A stretch of 64,000 bases of DNA. Source: Armigeres subalbatus (Eukaryota > Arthropoda > Insecta > Diptera > Culicidae). The DNA is taken from NCBI RefSeq assembly GCF_024139115.2, contig NC_085141.1, forward strand, positions 219,889,783 to 219,953,782, in the 5' to 3' direction. Below the pieces are notes generated by a model that did no database searches, had not been told where the DNA came from, and was given only the letters and a program-made list of their open reading frames with translations. Positions within the stretch are counted from its first letter, which is position 1; every line of letters begins with the position of its first letter. This document shows, one piece after another, positions 11,690 to 22,241 of this stretch. Made by a program: the position numbers and the translations under genes.

Positions 11690-13190
11690 ACAATAGACGA
11701 ACGTCAAAGACGAAACACAGAGTGCACTGTGAAAAACGCATAATGCGAATCCATATAGGTGACAATCACAAAGTACATTGTAAAAAAAAATGCATAATGC
11801 GAATCCATATAGGTGGAAGTTTGTTGAAAAACTAAGTAAAACACATATTCATAACCCCACACTCACGTTGAGGATGAACAAGAGTAGCCATAGCCGAACG
11901 TCAAAGACGAGACACCTCATGTTGAGATTGAACAAGAGTAGCCGAACGTCAAGGACTAGACACAGAGTACACTGTGTAAAACGCATAATGCGAATCCATA
12001 TAGGTAATATACACAAAGTACATTGTGAAAGTACATTGTGTACATTGTGAAAAACGCATGATGCGAATCCATATAGGTAACATACACAAAGTACATTGAA
12101 AAAAAAAATGCATAATGCGAATCCATATAGGTGACAATTTGTTGAAAACTAAGTAAAACACGTATCCATAACCCCACTCTTATTTAACCTCACGTTGAGA
12201 TTGAACAAGAGTAGCCGAAGCCGAACGTCAAGGACTAGACACAGAGTACACTGTGAAAAACGCATAATGCGAATCCATATAGGTAATATACACAAAGTAC
12301 ATTGTGAAAAACGCATAATGCGAATCCATATAGGTGACAATTTGATGAAAACTAAGTAAAACACATATTCATAACCCCATTCTTATTGAACCTCACGTTG
12401 AGATTGAACAGGAGTAGCCGAACCCGAACGTCAAGGACTAGACATAGAGTACATTGTGAAAAACGCATAATGCGAATCCATAAAGGTAACATACACAAAG
12501 TGTATTGTAAAAAAAACACGCATAATGCGAATCCATATAGGTGAAAATTTGTTGAAAAAACTAAGTGAAAAAACATATTCATAATCCCACCCTTATTCAA
12601 CCTCAAGTTGAGATTAAACAAGAGTAGCTGAAGCCGAACGTCAAAGACGAAACACAGAGTACACTGTGAAAAGCGCATAATGCGAATCCATATAGGTGAC
12701 ACACACAAAGTACATTGTAAAAAAAAAAAAATGCATGATGCGAATCCATATAGGTGGAAGTTTGTTGAAAAACTAGGTAAAACACATATTCATAACCCCA
12801 CACTCACGTTGAGGATGAACAAGAGTAGCCAAAGCCGAACGTCAAAGACGAGACACAGAGTACACTGTGAAAAACGCATAATGCGAATCCATATAGGTGA
12901 CAATTTGTTGAAAACTAAGTGAAACACTTATTCATAACCCCACTCTTATTTAACCTCACGTTGAGATTGAACAAGAGTAGCCGAAGCCAAACGTCAAGGA
13001 CGAGACACAGAGTACACTGTGAAAAAAAGCATAATGCGAATCCATATAGGTAACATACACAAAGCACATTGTATAAAACGCATAATGCGAATCCATATAG
13101 GTGACAATTTGTTGAACACTAATTAAAACACATATTCATAACCCTACTCTTAATTAACCTCATGATGAAGTTGAATAAGAGTAGCCGATT
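11690..13190. repeat. Tandem array of ~200-bp units with internal ~60-bp sub-repeats
   Basis: The landmark GAGTAGCC...CGAACGTCAA recurs at about 11883, 11933, 12208, 12408, 12618, 12821, 12973 and 13176, mostly 200-210 bp apart. Within units the block CATAATGCGAATCCATATAG is itself repeated two or three times, about 60-70 bp apart, preceded by ACTGTGAAAAACG. Copies differ by point changes and by gain or loss of sub-units. Long minus-strand ORFs across it (repeating YMDSHYAF and PIWIRIMRFSQCT) are by-products of the repeat, since all frames repeat with it. Confidence 0.9.
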
Positions 13191-13195
13191 ATCTC

Positions 13196-13560
13196 GGAGA
13201 AGTAAAAAGTCAACTACGCCATAGCTCCGGTTAGCGCAGCGAGGGCTAAAATACTGTGAAGGGGGCCCTGGTGCTTCACAGGCTCCGTTTGCGGTTAGGT
13301 TCTTATTAGACCCCCCTAAGCATTCATTCGTAGGCACGGTAAGCATAAAGCCGCATCACACCAAGAATTAGGGGTCACCTGTATGGTGGACTTTTACCAC
13401 TGGAACAGGCAATCCGTAATGTTATTCTTAGCCAGATAACCAGCTGCCGACACCACACGGCTATCTAGGCTGTTCGTGGAGAGAAGTTGACATTGACTTT
13501 ACGTCAACTCTCAATGTGGCCGAACAGCCGAGAAACAGCACCACCGGAGGTGTACAGGAT
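13196..13560 (+). repeat. Possible 5' leader of a LINE
   Basis: A sharply different, more GC-rich segment follows the tandem array. It contains GTAGGCACGGTAAGC and an imperfect hairpin near 13470-13525 (GCTGTTCG...CGAACAGC). Its composition and structure resemble untranslated leaders of R1/LOA-type LINEs, but no coding block follows, so this is a weak call. Confidence 0.3.
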
Positions 13561-13735
13561 TCATAAGCAAGTACACACGCCTCAACGGAGAGTCGCTGCC
13601 ACAGAATTTTGTTCCGGCCATTTAGGGCCACACAGTTTTTGGCGATCCTGCCAGTCTATTTTTTGGAGATTTCATGAGGTGAGTTGAATTCATGTGGTTA
13701 AATTGTGAAGAATGATGTATTTTAGCTTAAAAAGC

Positions 13736-13826
13736 ACATGGCGCGTCTGGAGGACCGACGGAAAACGGTTTGTGGTTTGCAAAATCACAAGGCGCGTCAC
13801 GAAGACCGACGGAAAATGGTTTGTGT
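13736..13826. repeat. Direct duplication, period about 51 bp
   Basis: CACATGGCGCGTCTGGAGGA and CACAAGGCGCGTCACGAAGA begin two consecutive units, each continuing CCGACGGAAAA(C/T)GGTTTGTG. Two diverged copies are visible and no ORF is present. Confidence 0.75.
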
Positions 13827-14403
13827 AGCTATCATAGATTTTTTTTTGTGCAGACAATTTTAGTAGATTTAATGATTTTTTTAACTTTATGTTAATTCAG
13901 AGTAAATCACAGCACAGATTCTTGTCGGAGACTCAAGAATCTTTTTTATATCTTATTTTTCTCAGGGCTTCAAATTGCCCTCAACAAGGCCCTCAACAAG
14001 GCCCTAAGTTTGGTACCAAACTGTTACTCAAATCCAAAATTTAAAAAATCTCGACTATTGATCGGAATCTTCAAAGTTTATGTAATTTCAAATGTTCAAA
14101 TTATCATCATAACATATTTTGAAAAATTATAAAGTACTGATCGGAGCAAATGTCTTATGTTTGTTTTAGATATGTTCCAATGAGTATTTTAGCAATTCGC
14201 TTACGAATGGTATGCAAGATAAATAATTCAATTCTTTCTATATAGTTTGACAGTTTTTTGAGGTTTGCAGTTAGCCTTGCAAATATATTTGTAATATATT
14301 TCTATACCATGGACCCTTTCTGCTTACCTCACAATATAAAAATGAGCAGTGACGTAGAACCCCTTGAACAAGTACCTGTTGAAAATCTATCAATAGCATC
14401 GAG

Positions 14404-14514
14404 TTAAAAGGGTAAAAGGTTTATATGGAACCATGCAGGCACGAAGAAGTTGAGAGTTCAAAAGGGTAAAAGGTTTATATGGAACCATGCAGGCACGAAG
14501 AAGTTGAGAGCGGC
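14404..14514. repeat. Recent tandem duplication of a ~55-bp unit
   Basis: AAAAGGGTAAAAGGTTTATA followed by TGGAACCATGCAGGCACGAA and GAAGTTGAGAG occurs twice in a row, essentially identically. This indicates a young local duplication. It lies within the hAT-like insertion. Confidence 0.85.
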
Positions 14515-14767
14515 ATTCGGACCAACAAAGTTTAAACGTTCATTTTTTCTAGATCCATCAGTTCACTTCTAACCTTCAAAAATCCAGGACGACGAGTACA
14601 TAAACGGTACATACATGGTCACATTAAAAAAATCCCAGGACGGTTTTCTTTACGAAGCCTGGATTTTGTATAATAGTTTGTAAATAGTTGAAAATAGTTA
14701 CTTTTTATGGAAAAACTCCTGACTCCAAAAAAGTCACTCATTAAAAAGTGACACGCTACCAGGCCTG

Positions 14768-15180
14768 GTATGGTAAAAGAGTGTATTTACTTGTATACAT
14801 AGGTGACATAACGCTTGATAGTGAAGATGTATCTCAGATCGATTGTGTGCATAGAGACTTGAAGAAACAATTTGAGACTACCAACCTTAGTGAAGTGAAC
14901 AAATGTTTGAAAATAGAATATGGAAAATGGACATGAAGATGGAAAATATAGTGTTTCATTGAAGAACTACATTAAAAAAGTTGTGGAGAAGTTTGGCATT
15001 CGAGAAGCAAAAAGCACTTCAACTCCAACTGAAGCAGTATGGATGGCAGCAAACAGAGTGACTCGTTACCTAAATGCTACGAAAGATTGGAAACTTAAGT
15101 TTGGTACCAATGAGGGTCTAATTGGCCATTCGGTACGACCTGGGCAGGAGATGTAACAAGAAAATTTAGGACAGAATTAG
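14768..15180 (+). pseudogene. Ty1/copia RT and RNase H remainder
   Basis: The plus-strand frame reads VYLLVYIGDITLDSED. This corresponds to the copia RT active-site region VYLLVYVDD, with the first catalytic Asp position changed to Gly (YIGD). After a frameshift near 14930 it continues GKYSVSLKNYIKKVVEKFGI and STPTE. RNase H-like VTRYLNATKDWKLKFGTN follows. It is the same element as 8480-10980. Loss of the catalytic Asp, frameshift and truncation make it inactive. Confidence 0.8.
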
Positions 15181-15339
15181 CACAGAGAAACAGACGTCTC
15201 ACTTAGCACAAAATACAAAATAAATAATTGTTGCGGAAACATTGCCGCCCAATGCTAAAATCACTGTGTTTGGTCAAGCGGCAACCAGAAGGCGGTAGTG
15301 AGTGTAACCGTTCGGGGAATGTTCACGAGGATTTGCTAA

Positions 15340-16285
15340 ACGGTGGCTTCAACCTCTTTCAACCTCTGTTACGTATGCGATAAACGTTTCCCCTTTCCGT
15401 TGCTTCAATTCCCTGATTTGAGCCTTGATTCCCCTATCACGATTTGGATTTCCGTACCGGAATCGAATTTCATCCTCAAACTTACTCCATCTGGTCAGCC
15501 TATCTTCACGAGTAAACCACCAATCGTAAGCTTCCCCCTTTAAACCATGGTGTATGTTCCTAAGTAGCTCCTTCTCTGGAACACCCTCATGCCGCGCAAG
15601 TTTCTTTGTCTTGTACAAGAAATCTTCAACTTGCATTGCTCTACTGTCTCCCGTAAACGTAAGACTCCAGTTCTCCACTCTCGATTTTCTGTAGCGTATA
15701 GCACTACATCTCGATGAGCTGCCACTGGACGACGAGGAATATCGTCTGTGCCTACGCCCTTCGCTATTCTGTTGGCGAGTCCCCTTTCGTCGCCGACCCG
15801 CTTCAGAATCACTGTCCGACTCACTGTCGTAATGTCTGCGCCTCGATCTCCTCTCATCACGTTTATCGTGCCGTCTTTCTCTTTCTCCCTTTCTTCTGGG
15901 CCTGTCCTCAGAACGATCACTGTAGAGTGGACTAATAGTTCTCCCACGGTTTTTTCGCTCTATTCTTCTATCCTGCTTTTCTTCTTTCTTCCGTTCCCCT
16001 GCAGACCGAAACCTCTCGTTTATACACCTTCTGAAGTTTTTTTTTGCGTTCATATTCTTCTCTAATATCTCTCTTTTTCTTCCTATCTTCCTGTTTCTGA
16101 CTAGGATAATTTTGAAACAAATTCCCTTCTAGCGTGAACTTTCTATTTTCGTTTTTATCAAAAACTTTCCTCTCTTCTCCTGCATGCCTAGAATCTTTCA
16201 TTTTTGCCCCTTTACCTTCACATTCACCACATTCGCAATCCCCTTGTAAACATCTTAATTCGCATCGAATTAAGGACGGAAGCAT
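15340..16285 (-). pseudogene. Ty3/gypsy-type Gag fragment (basic/SR-rich N-part plus capsid-like domain)
   Basis: On the minus strand an R/K/E/S-rich segment is followed by a retrotransposon-gag capsid-like domain. The domain reads ENWSLTFTGDSRAMQVEDFL, KELLRNIHHGLKGEAYDWWF, KFEDEIRFRYG and IRELKQRKGETFIAYV. This matches the Retrotrans_gag fold family found in insect gypsy elements. The reading switches frame near 16000, and the element is cut off at about 15340 without nucleocapsid, protease or pol. RS and RR dipeptides in the N-part mimic splicing-factor SR domains, but the context is Gag. No LTR was found. Confidence 0.75.
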
Positions 16286-16559
16286 GAATGCAGATTTCGG
16301 AACAAATTGAAAGTGAGTTGGTTTGTTGGTTGGTTATTTGGGGAGTTAGTATCAGGCAACGTAGGCCAGTCTCGAAAACCTTATTAACCTCTCTTGTAAC
16401 AGTACCTTTTCCGTGAATTAAAAAATATATATTTTGGTTATAACTTTTGATTCCATAGTTCGATATTTTCAATAGGAAACAATGGGGAAGGATTCTCCGG
16501 AGTTCAAATTAAAAAGTGTTTATATTAAAAACAGTCAGAAGCAGATAGAAGCAAAGCTG

Positions 16560-18755
16560 TTGGTACAATCAACAAGCATTTGGCTTCCGTTCAGGAGTTA
16601 AATGATATGGGGTCGCCAACCGATACGCTACTTATTTGCGGCGATTACAATCAACCGCGAACGCATTGGTCATCGGATGAAGAAGGAATTCATTTGGTAA
16701 ATTCTTCTCAACTGCCCCTCACATCTTCTACTTTAGTGGACGGAATGGATTTCCTCAATGTCCACTGGACACTCATCATCCATCGCTTGAAATTTCGATT
16801 CCAGCCGTAACAATTAACAATGAATCGTTGCATTTACCGCCGGATATCCCATTAAACTTCCGTAAAATTGATTTCACGGCGTTGCAAATCTATCTGCTGA
16901 CTGTTAACTGGACGCAAAGTCTATCATCGAATAATGTAGACGAAATGGCGGAGACGTTTTGTGCAGAAATCGTGTCATGTTTGTACTCTAATGTGCCGCA
17001 TAAACGGCCTGCAACGTCATGCTTGGAATCTAGTTCAGCTGCAATGTCCTGTAAGTTATTCGCCAAGCATTTTTCATCAGTGTTCTCGACCGACGTAGCC
17101 TCTGCACAAGAAGCTGAGTTAGCGGCTCTAAACGTTCCGATGAATTCAGTTGACCTTAAAACAATTACGATAACCCCAGAAATGATCATGGCGGCAGCAT
17201 CAAAGATGAAGAATTCCTACTCTCCTGAACCGGACGGCATTCCAGCCGTAATATTTTGTCGCTGCGTAAGAGCTCTTACACAACCCTTGTGCCACATTTT
17301 CAACCGTTCATTCGCTGAAGGAAAATTTCCTTACGTATGCAAACAATTGGTAATGATGCCGGTGTACAAAACGGGTGACCGTCGCAACGTTAAAAATTAT
17401 CGAGGGATAACCAACCTTTCAGTTGCTTCTAAATTATTCGAAATCATAGTGAGTGGTGTGATTCTCGAGGGCACTCGAAATTACATTTACATTGACCAGC
17501 ATGGATTTATGCCCGGTAGATCAGTTTCGACTAACTTGATGGAATTTACATCGACGTGCATAACACAGATCGAGGATAAAGTGCAGATCTATGTCGTCTA
17601 GACGGACCTGAAATCTGCCTGTGATAAAATTGACCACCGTATACATCTTTGTAAATTATCTTGACTTGGATTCTCCGTACAACTACTGTCCTGGTTGAAT
17701 TCGTATCTAACTGGCAGAGCATTGCATGTGCAAATTGGCTCCTGTCTTTCGACGACTTTTTCTAATACGTCTGGGGTCCCGCAATCTCGACCCTCTCTAG
17801 TTCGCATTGTTCTTCAACGATGTGACGTTGCTACTGCGATGTGGTTGTACGCTTGTATATGCAGATGACTTGAAGCTGTATTTTATTGTACGTTCAATTG
17901 AAGACTGTGAACGCCTCCAAGCGCTGCTCAATGTATTCATTGTGTGGTGCAGCAATAACAAGCTGATTGTTAGTGTCCTTAAATGCGTGGTGATAACGTT
18001 CCATCGCATTGCATCACCAATTGTGTTCGACTATTGCATTAACAACGGAGTATCGCTGACCAGGGTACAACAATTAAGGACTTAGGTGTTATGCTAGATG
18101 CTAAATTGTCGTTCGACGAACATCGCTCGGCGGTTATCTCTAAAGCCACTCGTCAGTTGGGTTTTATCGCTAAGATTGCTAAAGACTTCACAGACCCATA
18201 TTGCCTGAAATCACTCATCTGTGCCTTGGTTCGACCCATATTGGAAACAGCCTCGATTGTTTGGGCCCCATACCAGGTTTCATGGTGTTTAAGGATTGAA
18301 CGCATACAGAAGCGATTTATTCGACTAGCCCTGCGAAACTTGCCCTGGCGAGTTTCTTCAAATCTATATCCTGATTGGTGTAGACTTCTAGGACTGGACA
18401 CGTTACAACGACGAAGGAAGATCCATCAAGCGTTGTTTGTTGGGAAGCTACTAACTGGAAAAACTGACTCACCGCAGCTACTGTTAGTTTTGGATGTCCG
18501 TACACCACGAATCTGCTACAACCTAGATTCCACAGAACGTCATTTGGATATCACGAGCCGATTACAGCGTGCCTCCGAATGTTTACGCAGGTGGAGAACT
18601 TGTTTGAGTTTGGTGAGGCGTCTAGTACATTTCCGAACAAGCTGTACAATTCAGTGTTAATTTAGTATTGTAGTAATTGTAATTTAATATTCTATCATTC
18701 ATTAAGACTTTGAGTTAGATGAATAAATTTTTAACAAATAAACAAATCAAAAACA
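16560..18755 (+). pseudogene. Jockey/CR1-like LINE, endonuclease tail plus reverse transcriptase, degenerate
   Basis: Plus-strand blocks in order are: endonuclease C-terminal LLICGDYNQP (16630 on); RT fingers PEPDGIPAVIF, KTGDRRNVKNYRGI and DQHGFMPGRSVSTNL; TDLKSACDKIDH after an in-frame TAG; SGVPQS; and the catalytic box LVYADDLKLY near 17855-17885. A C-terminal region follows with TRQLGFIAKIAKDF, IVWAPY and FIRLALRNLPW. Several stops and frameshifts (17600, 17800, 18085) break it. The 3' end near 18720-18755 has AATAAATTTTTAACAAATAA-type sequence. This is the canonical order for Jockey-superfamily ORF2. It is inactive but moderately well preserved. Confidence 0.85.
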
Positions 18756-20677
18756 GTCATATTACCGTGGGCCACGGTATATCATTTTTATTACACCTTG
18801 GTGTATATGAAAGGTGAAAAACACGCAACGAATAAATAACGAGAGAATATGTACCTACTGCAACAATTGGCGAAAACTAAAATCGCGGGTTAGGAAAACG
18901 AATCGGCAAAATGTGGAACGCTTAAGACGGAAACGGAGACAGTAGACTTTTTCGGGACAAGAAACACCACCTTGAAGAAGTAGAGTGCAGAATTAAGGAA
19001 AAAAACTGATTTTCCAATGACGCAGTCTTTTCCGTTTTTAGGAAAGTCACCAACCTTCGTGTGATTTGATATACCACAGATATCCTCTCAATCTAAACCA
19101 AATATTATAATGAAACTTGTTTGTTTAATTTTCTTATGAGAATTCGCTACTAGAGCGAGGAGAAGGCAAAAACATTCTTAACGCATTGCCTTATGTCACC
19201 TAACTATTAACATTTAGAAAAACATTTGCCGGATAAACTGCAACGTCATCTCGAGGAACATTCAACTGATAAGTCGTTTTCGAATAACTATCCAAACCGT
19301 GCTATCACCTAACAAGGATGCGCTTACATGGGAAATTCCGTCCGAGCGGTTTTGTAGCTTTTTTTTATAATAGTAAAAAGGAAAAAGGAAAAACGTTAAA
19401 AGCATCCAGTTACTTAGACAACTAAACCATTTTTCAGGAGGTGTATTATATGCATTGACAAGGGGGAAAATATAAAAGCGTAGCTGTTTAAATCTGATAT
19501 TTACAGTGTATGTATAGGGTAAGAGGTTGAATAATCGTTCAGTGCGACCTCTTGGGAAACAGGTTTTTTTTTACAAACATTTCAATGCAGTTTACAGTAT
19601 TTATCGATATTATATTTTTGTTAGCTCCTTTCGTTTCCGGAAAACGACTGGATGGCCATTTTACATTTACACACCCGTTCCGTTCGCGCCTGGTGGCCAT
19701 CTTTTTGTTTTCGATTTGTAAAATTAGCTAATAAAAATATTGATAAGAAGAACAACAATGAATCGATCAATTAAATATATAAAAATATATGTGTTTATAT
19801 ACGCTCGTTTCATGCACGACATATCTTCGGGGCATTCTATTTCATTTATGCGCATTTTAATACGAATATTTGTTTGATGTTGTTCAAATATATTTCTGAA
19901 GGTGAGAACTTTCCTTTTTTTACTCGAATTTCCTCACTTATCAATTACACTTACGTTCACGTTTTTTCCTCAAATTTTTCTCTATTTATTATATAGAAGG
20001 CATTTAATTTCAGACTTCCTAGTAATGGAAAATTTCGCATTTTCCTCGAATGTGAATCCATGCTATTGTGTTTGTGTGCTTTTTTTTCATGTTGTGTTCG
20101 ATTTGGTTGTTGTTGCAGCAATCATCACGCGCAATAAGCGTCTAACCAGGCTCACGGCAATCGCAAGCATTTTCTTTAGAATTACCATTTACATTTAATC
20201 GCCCGGGCATCAATGCACAATACATTCAGGTTTAGAGTGAAACTTTTTCGTTTATTACATTAGGTATATTTCCATTTACATATCAGTGACAAAGTTTTTT
20301 TTTGTTCTGTATATATGGGTGTGTTTCGTGTATATGCAAAAAATGTTTACTTCTCTCTATTTAATCCAGTTTTGTATATAATGCTTTATAACTACTCTGT
20401 TCATGTGTTAAAAATTGTTTTCACCTCTCTATTTTACGACACTTTCAACGCTCAACGAGAAATCGCAAAATTAGAACAAGGTAATCGGTAAAAGGTAAAA
20501 CAGTTCATATATTAAAAATGAAAACAAAACGAGAATCGACTCGATCTTGGAACAAATTAAAACAAATAAAAAAACTACTTTCATTTTCCTCACTAAAAAA
20601 AACACAATCGTTCCGATGTTCCTCACTGGGGCTGGTACTTATGATGAATTTAAATCGTAATTAGGCGGAAATCAGAA
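18756..20677 (-). other. Probable Hr4 3' untranslated region / downstream flank
   Basis: About 1.9 kb of AT-rich DNA lies directly downstream, on the minus strand, of the Hr4 coding end. No transposon termini or proteins are seen in it. Minus-strand AATAAA hexamers occur (plus-strand TTTATT near 20251, 19985 and 18787), so transcripts could end at several places. The LINE at 16.6-18.75 kb sets the outer limit. This is inference from position and composition; no polyadenylation site can be fixed by eye. Confidence 0.45.
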
Positions 20678-21130
20678 TCACTCGTCAGGTAACACTGTTT
20701 TGATGACGAAAATCGTCACAGAACCATTGTTGTTGCTGCTGTTGTTGTTACTGTTGCTATTTACTGAATTGGGCAGTGTTTGTTGTGATGGCCGCGGTTG
20801 CAGCTGAACGATTTGCTGTTGCTGTTTGACGATTGTGGCTGATGGCAGTGTTTCACGCTTCGGGACGCTCCGTTCTGGCGCGGCTAAGGGTGATGATAGC
20901 TGCACAACCTGTGTCAATGGATATTGTTGTTGATTATGCTGTTGCTGCTGTTGTTGACTAACGAAATCCATGTCGTGCAATTGTTGTTGCTGCTGCTGCT
21001 GTTGCTGTTCTTCAATAGCTAAGTCATGCTGCTGCTGTTGTTGTTGTTGATGATGTTGATCTTGCTGTTCTTGCTGATGCTGCTGCAGTTCATATTGGAA
21101 AGGTTCGAGCATTCCTTGCTCGATCATCTG
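20678..21130 (-). CDS. Hr4: Hr4 candidate stop-codon-readthrough extension, Q-rich
   Basis: Directly after the Hr4 TAG (21131-21133) the same frame stays open for 150 codons, starting CAG ATG ATC GAG and ending at a TGA at 20678-20680. The peptide begins QMIEQGMLEPFQYEL and then has Q/H-rich runs broken by HDLAIEE, LHDMDFVSQ, YPLTQVVQLSSPLAAPERS and an S/N-rich run. It ends SVTIFVIKTVLPDE. Glutamines use mixed CAA and CAG rather than one slipped triplet, and the last 14 residues are not repetitive. Both points suggest selection on protein. TAG followed by C is a relatively leaky stop context. The alternatives are a chance open frame in a CAR-rich 3' UTR, or use through an unseen alternative splice. 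Confidence 0.55.
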   Translation of the reverse strand, partial: QMIEQGMLEPFQYELQQHQQEQQDQHHQQQQQQQHDLAIEEQQQQQQQQQLHDMDFVSQQQQQQHNQQQYPLTQVVQLSSPLAAPERSVPKRETLPSATIVKQQQQIVQLQPRPSQQTLPNSVNSNSNNNSSNNNGSVTIFVIKTVLPDE

Positions 21131-21211
21131 CTACCTAATGTTGGCGGAATTCAGAACGAAGGGTACGTAGAACATTTTACTTTCCAAAAGTAAGCTAGCA
21201 GCGGTTTGAAT
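21131..21211 (-). CDS. Hr4: Hr4 last annotated-type coding exon, end of ligand-binding domain
   Basis: A pyrimidine-rich acceptor (CTCTTTCAG) precedes ATTCAAACC. The 26 codons read IQTAASLLLESKMFYVPFVL then NSANIR and end at TAG 21131-21133. They join in phase 0 to the GAG of exon 38701-38816, giving HIPE/IQTAA. The Drosophila protein ends at the corresponding position with nearly the same residues (from memory of the family), so this is the expected stop. The exon forms the terminal helix region of the ligand-binding domain. The frame continues open beyond the stop (see the extension entry). Confidence 0.93.
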   Translation of the reverse strand: MQTAASLLLESKMFYVPFVLNSANIR

Positions 21212-21594
21212 CTGAAAGAGTAAAAATAGTAAAACATATTATTCAAATGAGTTTTAGTTATCGAGGAGAAGAATGCAAACTATCGATAGGAAGAGAACCA
21301 AAACCCAATACAAGATATTCAATTCACAAAGAGAAACTGTGATATCATCTTAATCCTCTAGCCGACAACCAAAATGTTTGCCCTTCTCATACAACAAAGA
21401 TGTGCCGAAAGGATCACATCAACAAAGACCCAGAGTGATACATAGCACCAATTGACTCAGTTAGACGAACTAAGCTGATGTCTATCACCCATATTCTTGT
21501 TTACGTACGTATGCGTTTTCAAACGAAAGTTGGAGCGCATTCTCGTTTACGCCAGCAAAATCAAATGTCGAAACGGTTCGAACGAATCGCACTG
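21212..21594. other. Hr4 intron, left end before the LINE
   Basis: Intronic AT-rich sequence with no transposon protein or terminal repeat that I recognise. It contains the branch and acceptor region for the last Hr4 exon at its left edge. Confidence 0.5.
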
Positions 21595-22241
21595 ATGATC
21601 ATGCGAGGACCATACTGTCACGCTTTGCCTCATCCTGGAGCAGGTCAACGAATTTCAAGAATCCCTCTATTTAGTACTGATTGACCATCGGAAAGCAGCG
21701 CGGGCGGTCGCGCTGCATCAAGGTACCCGGCAGAACGTGGAACGCCTTAATGCCGTCTACAAAGTGATATCCCAGATCATCTTCCGATGTCACCATTAGT
21801 GAATGAGTTCGTGGGAAGTTATCAAGCCGGCTTCGTTGATAACCGCTCGACAACGGACCAGATCTACACTGTACGGCAAATCCTCCAAAAATGCCGTGAA
21901 TACCAGGTCCCAACGCACCATCTGTTCATTGATTTCAAGGCGGCATACGATACTATAGACCGCGTAGAGCTATGGAAAATTATGGACGAGAATAGCTTCC
22001 CTGGGAAGCTTACCAGACTGATCAAAGCAACGGTGGATGGTGTGCAAAACTGTGTGAAGATTTCGGGCGAACACTCCAGTTTGTTCGAATCGCGCCGGAG
22101 ACTAAGACAAGGTGATGGACTTTCGTTCCTGTTGTTCAACATTGCGCTAGAAGGTGTCATGCGGAGAGCCGGGTGTAACAGCCGGGGTACGGTTTTCAAC
22201 AGATCCAGTCAATTTATTTGTTTCGCGGATGATATGGACAT
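21595..22241 (+). pseudogene. RTE-like LINE (copy B), 5' part of reverse transcriptase
   Basis: After a short piece resembling another LINE (the QVNEFQ region, 21630-21690), the plus strand encodes VNEFVGSYQAGF, RSTTDQIYTVRQILQKCREY, HHLFIDFKAAYDTIDR and LRQGDGLSFLLFNIALEGVM. It reaches the catalytic block CFADDMDI at 22218-22241. There the frame is cut by a DNA transposon and resumes at 25119 with MDIVGRTF. It is the same family as 5180-6475 and 60520-61250. The 5' end and endonuclease are missing. Confidence 0.85.

Larger units (their letters stand above)
10984..14767. mobile_element. hAT-like non-autonomous composite insertion splitting the copia RT
   Basis: The copia reading (KQSARCWNQ) stops near 10980 and resumes as KRVYLLVYIGD after 14768. 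The left end of the intervening DNA is CAGGGCTGGTAGCG and the right end, read as reverse complement, is CAGGCCTGGTAGCG. Subterminal GTGACTTT-type motifs occur near both ends, as often seen in hAT elements. I see no transposase. The interior holds a large tandem repeat (11690-13190) and a LINE-leader-like segment. A clean 8-bp duplication was not visible (AGTGAATG on the left, GTATGGTA on the right), so the exact ends or superfamily could be wrong. Confidence 0.5.

Noticed and set aside
11949..12803. Long overlapping minus-strand ORFs rich in YMDSHYAF and PIWIRIMRF repeats
   Set aside because: They follow the ~200-bp tandem repeat in several frames at once; the periodicity is at DNA level and no start or family supports a protein.
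11690..13190. CRISPR-like repeat array
   Set aside because: The repeats are about 200 bp with internal duplications and no unique spacers of constant size, and the sequence is eukaryotic.
10976..14775. 8-bp target duplication for the hAT-like insertion in copia
   Set aside because: AGTGAATG and GTATGGTA do not match well enough, so only the TIR similarity is claimed.
15349..16053. RS/SR-rich minus-strand ORF as a host splicing factor
   Set aside because: It is followed in frame by a retrotransposon Gag capsid-like domain, so the basic region belongs to Gag.
21125..21133. Alternative Hr4 acceptor at CAG just before ATG ATC GAG, bypassing the TAG
   Set aside because: It lacks a pyrimidine tract and would remove the conserved last helix region; readthrough explains the open frame more simply, though RNA data should decide.
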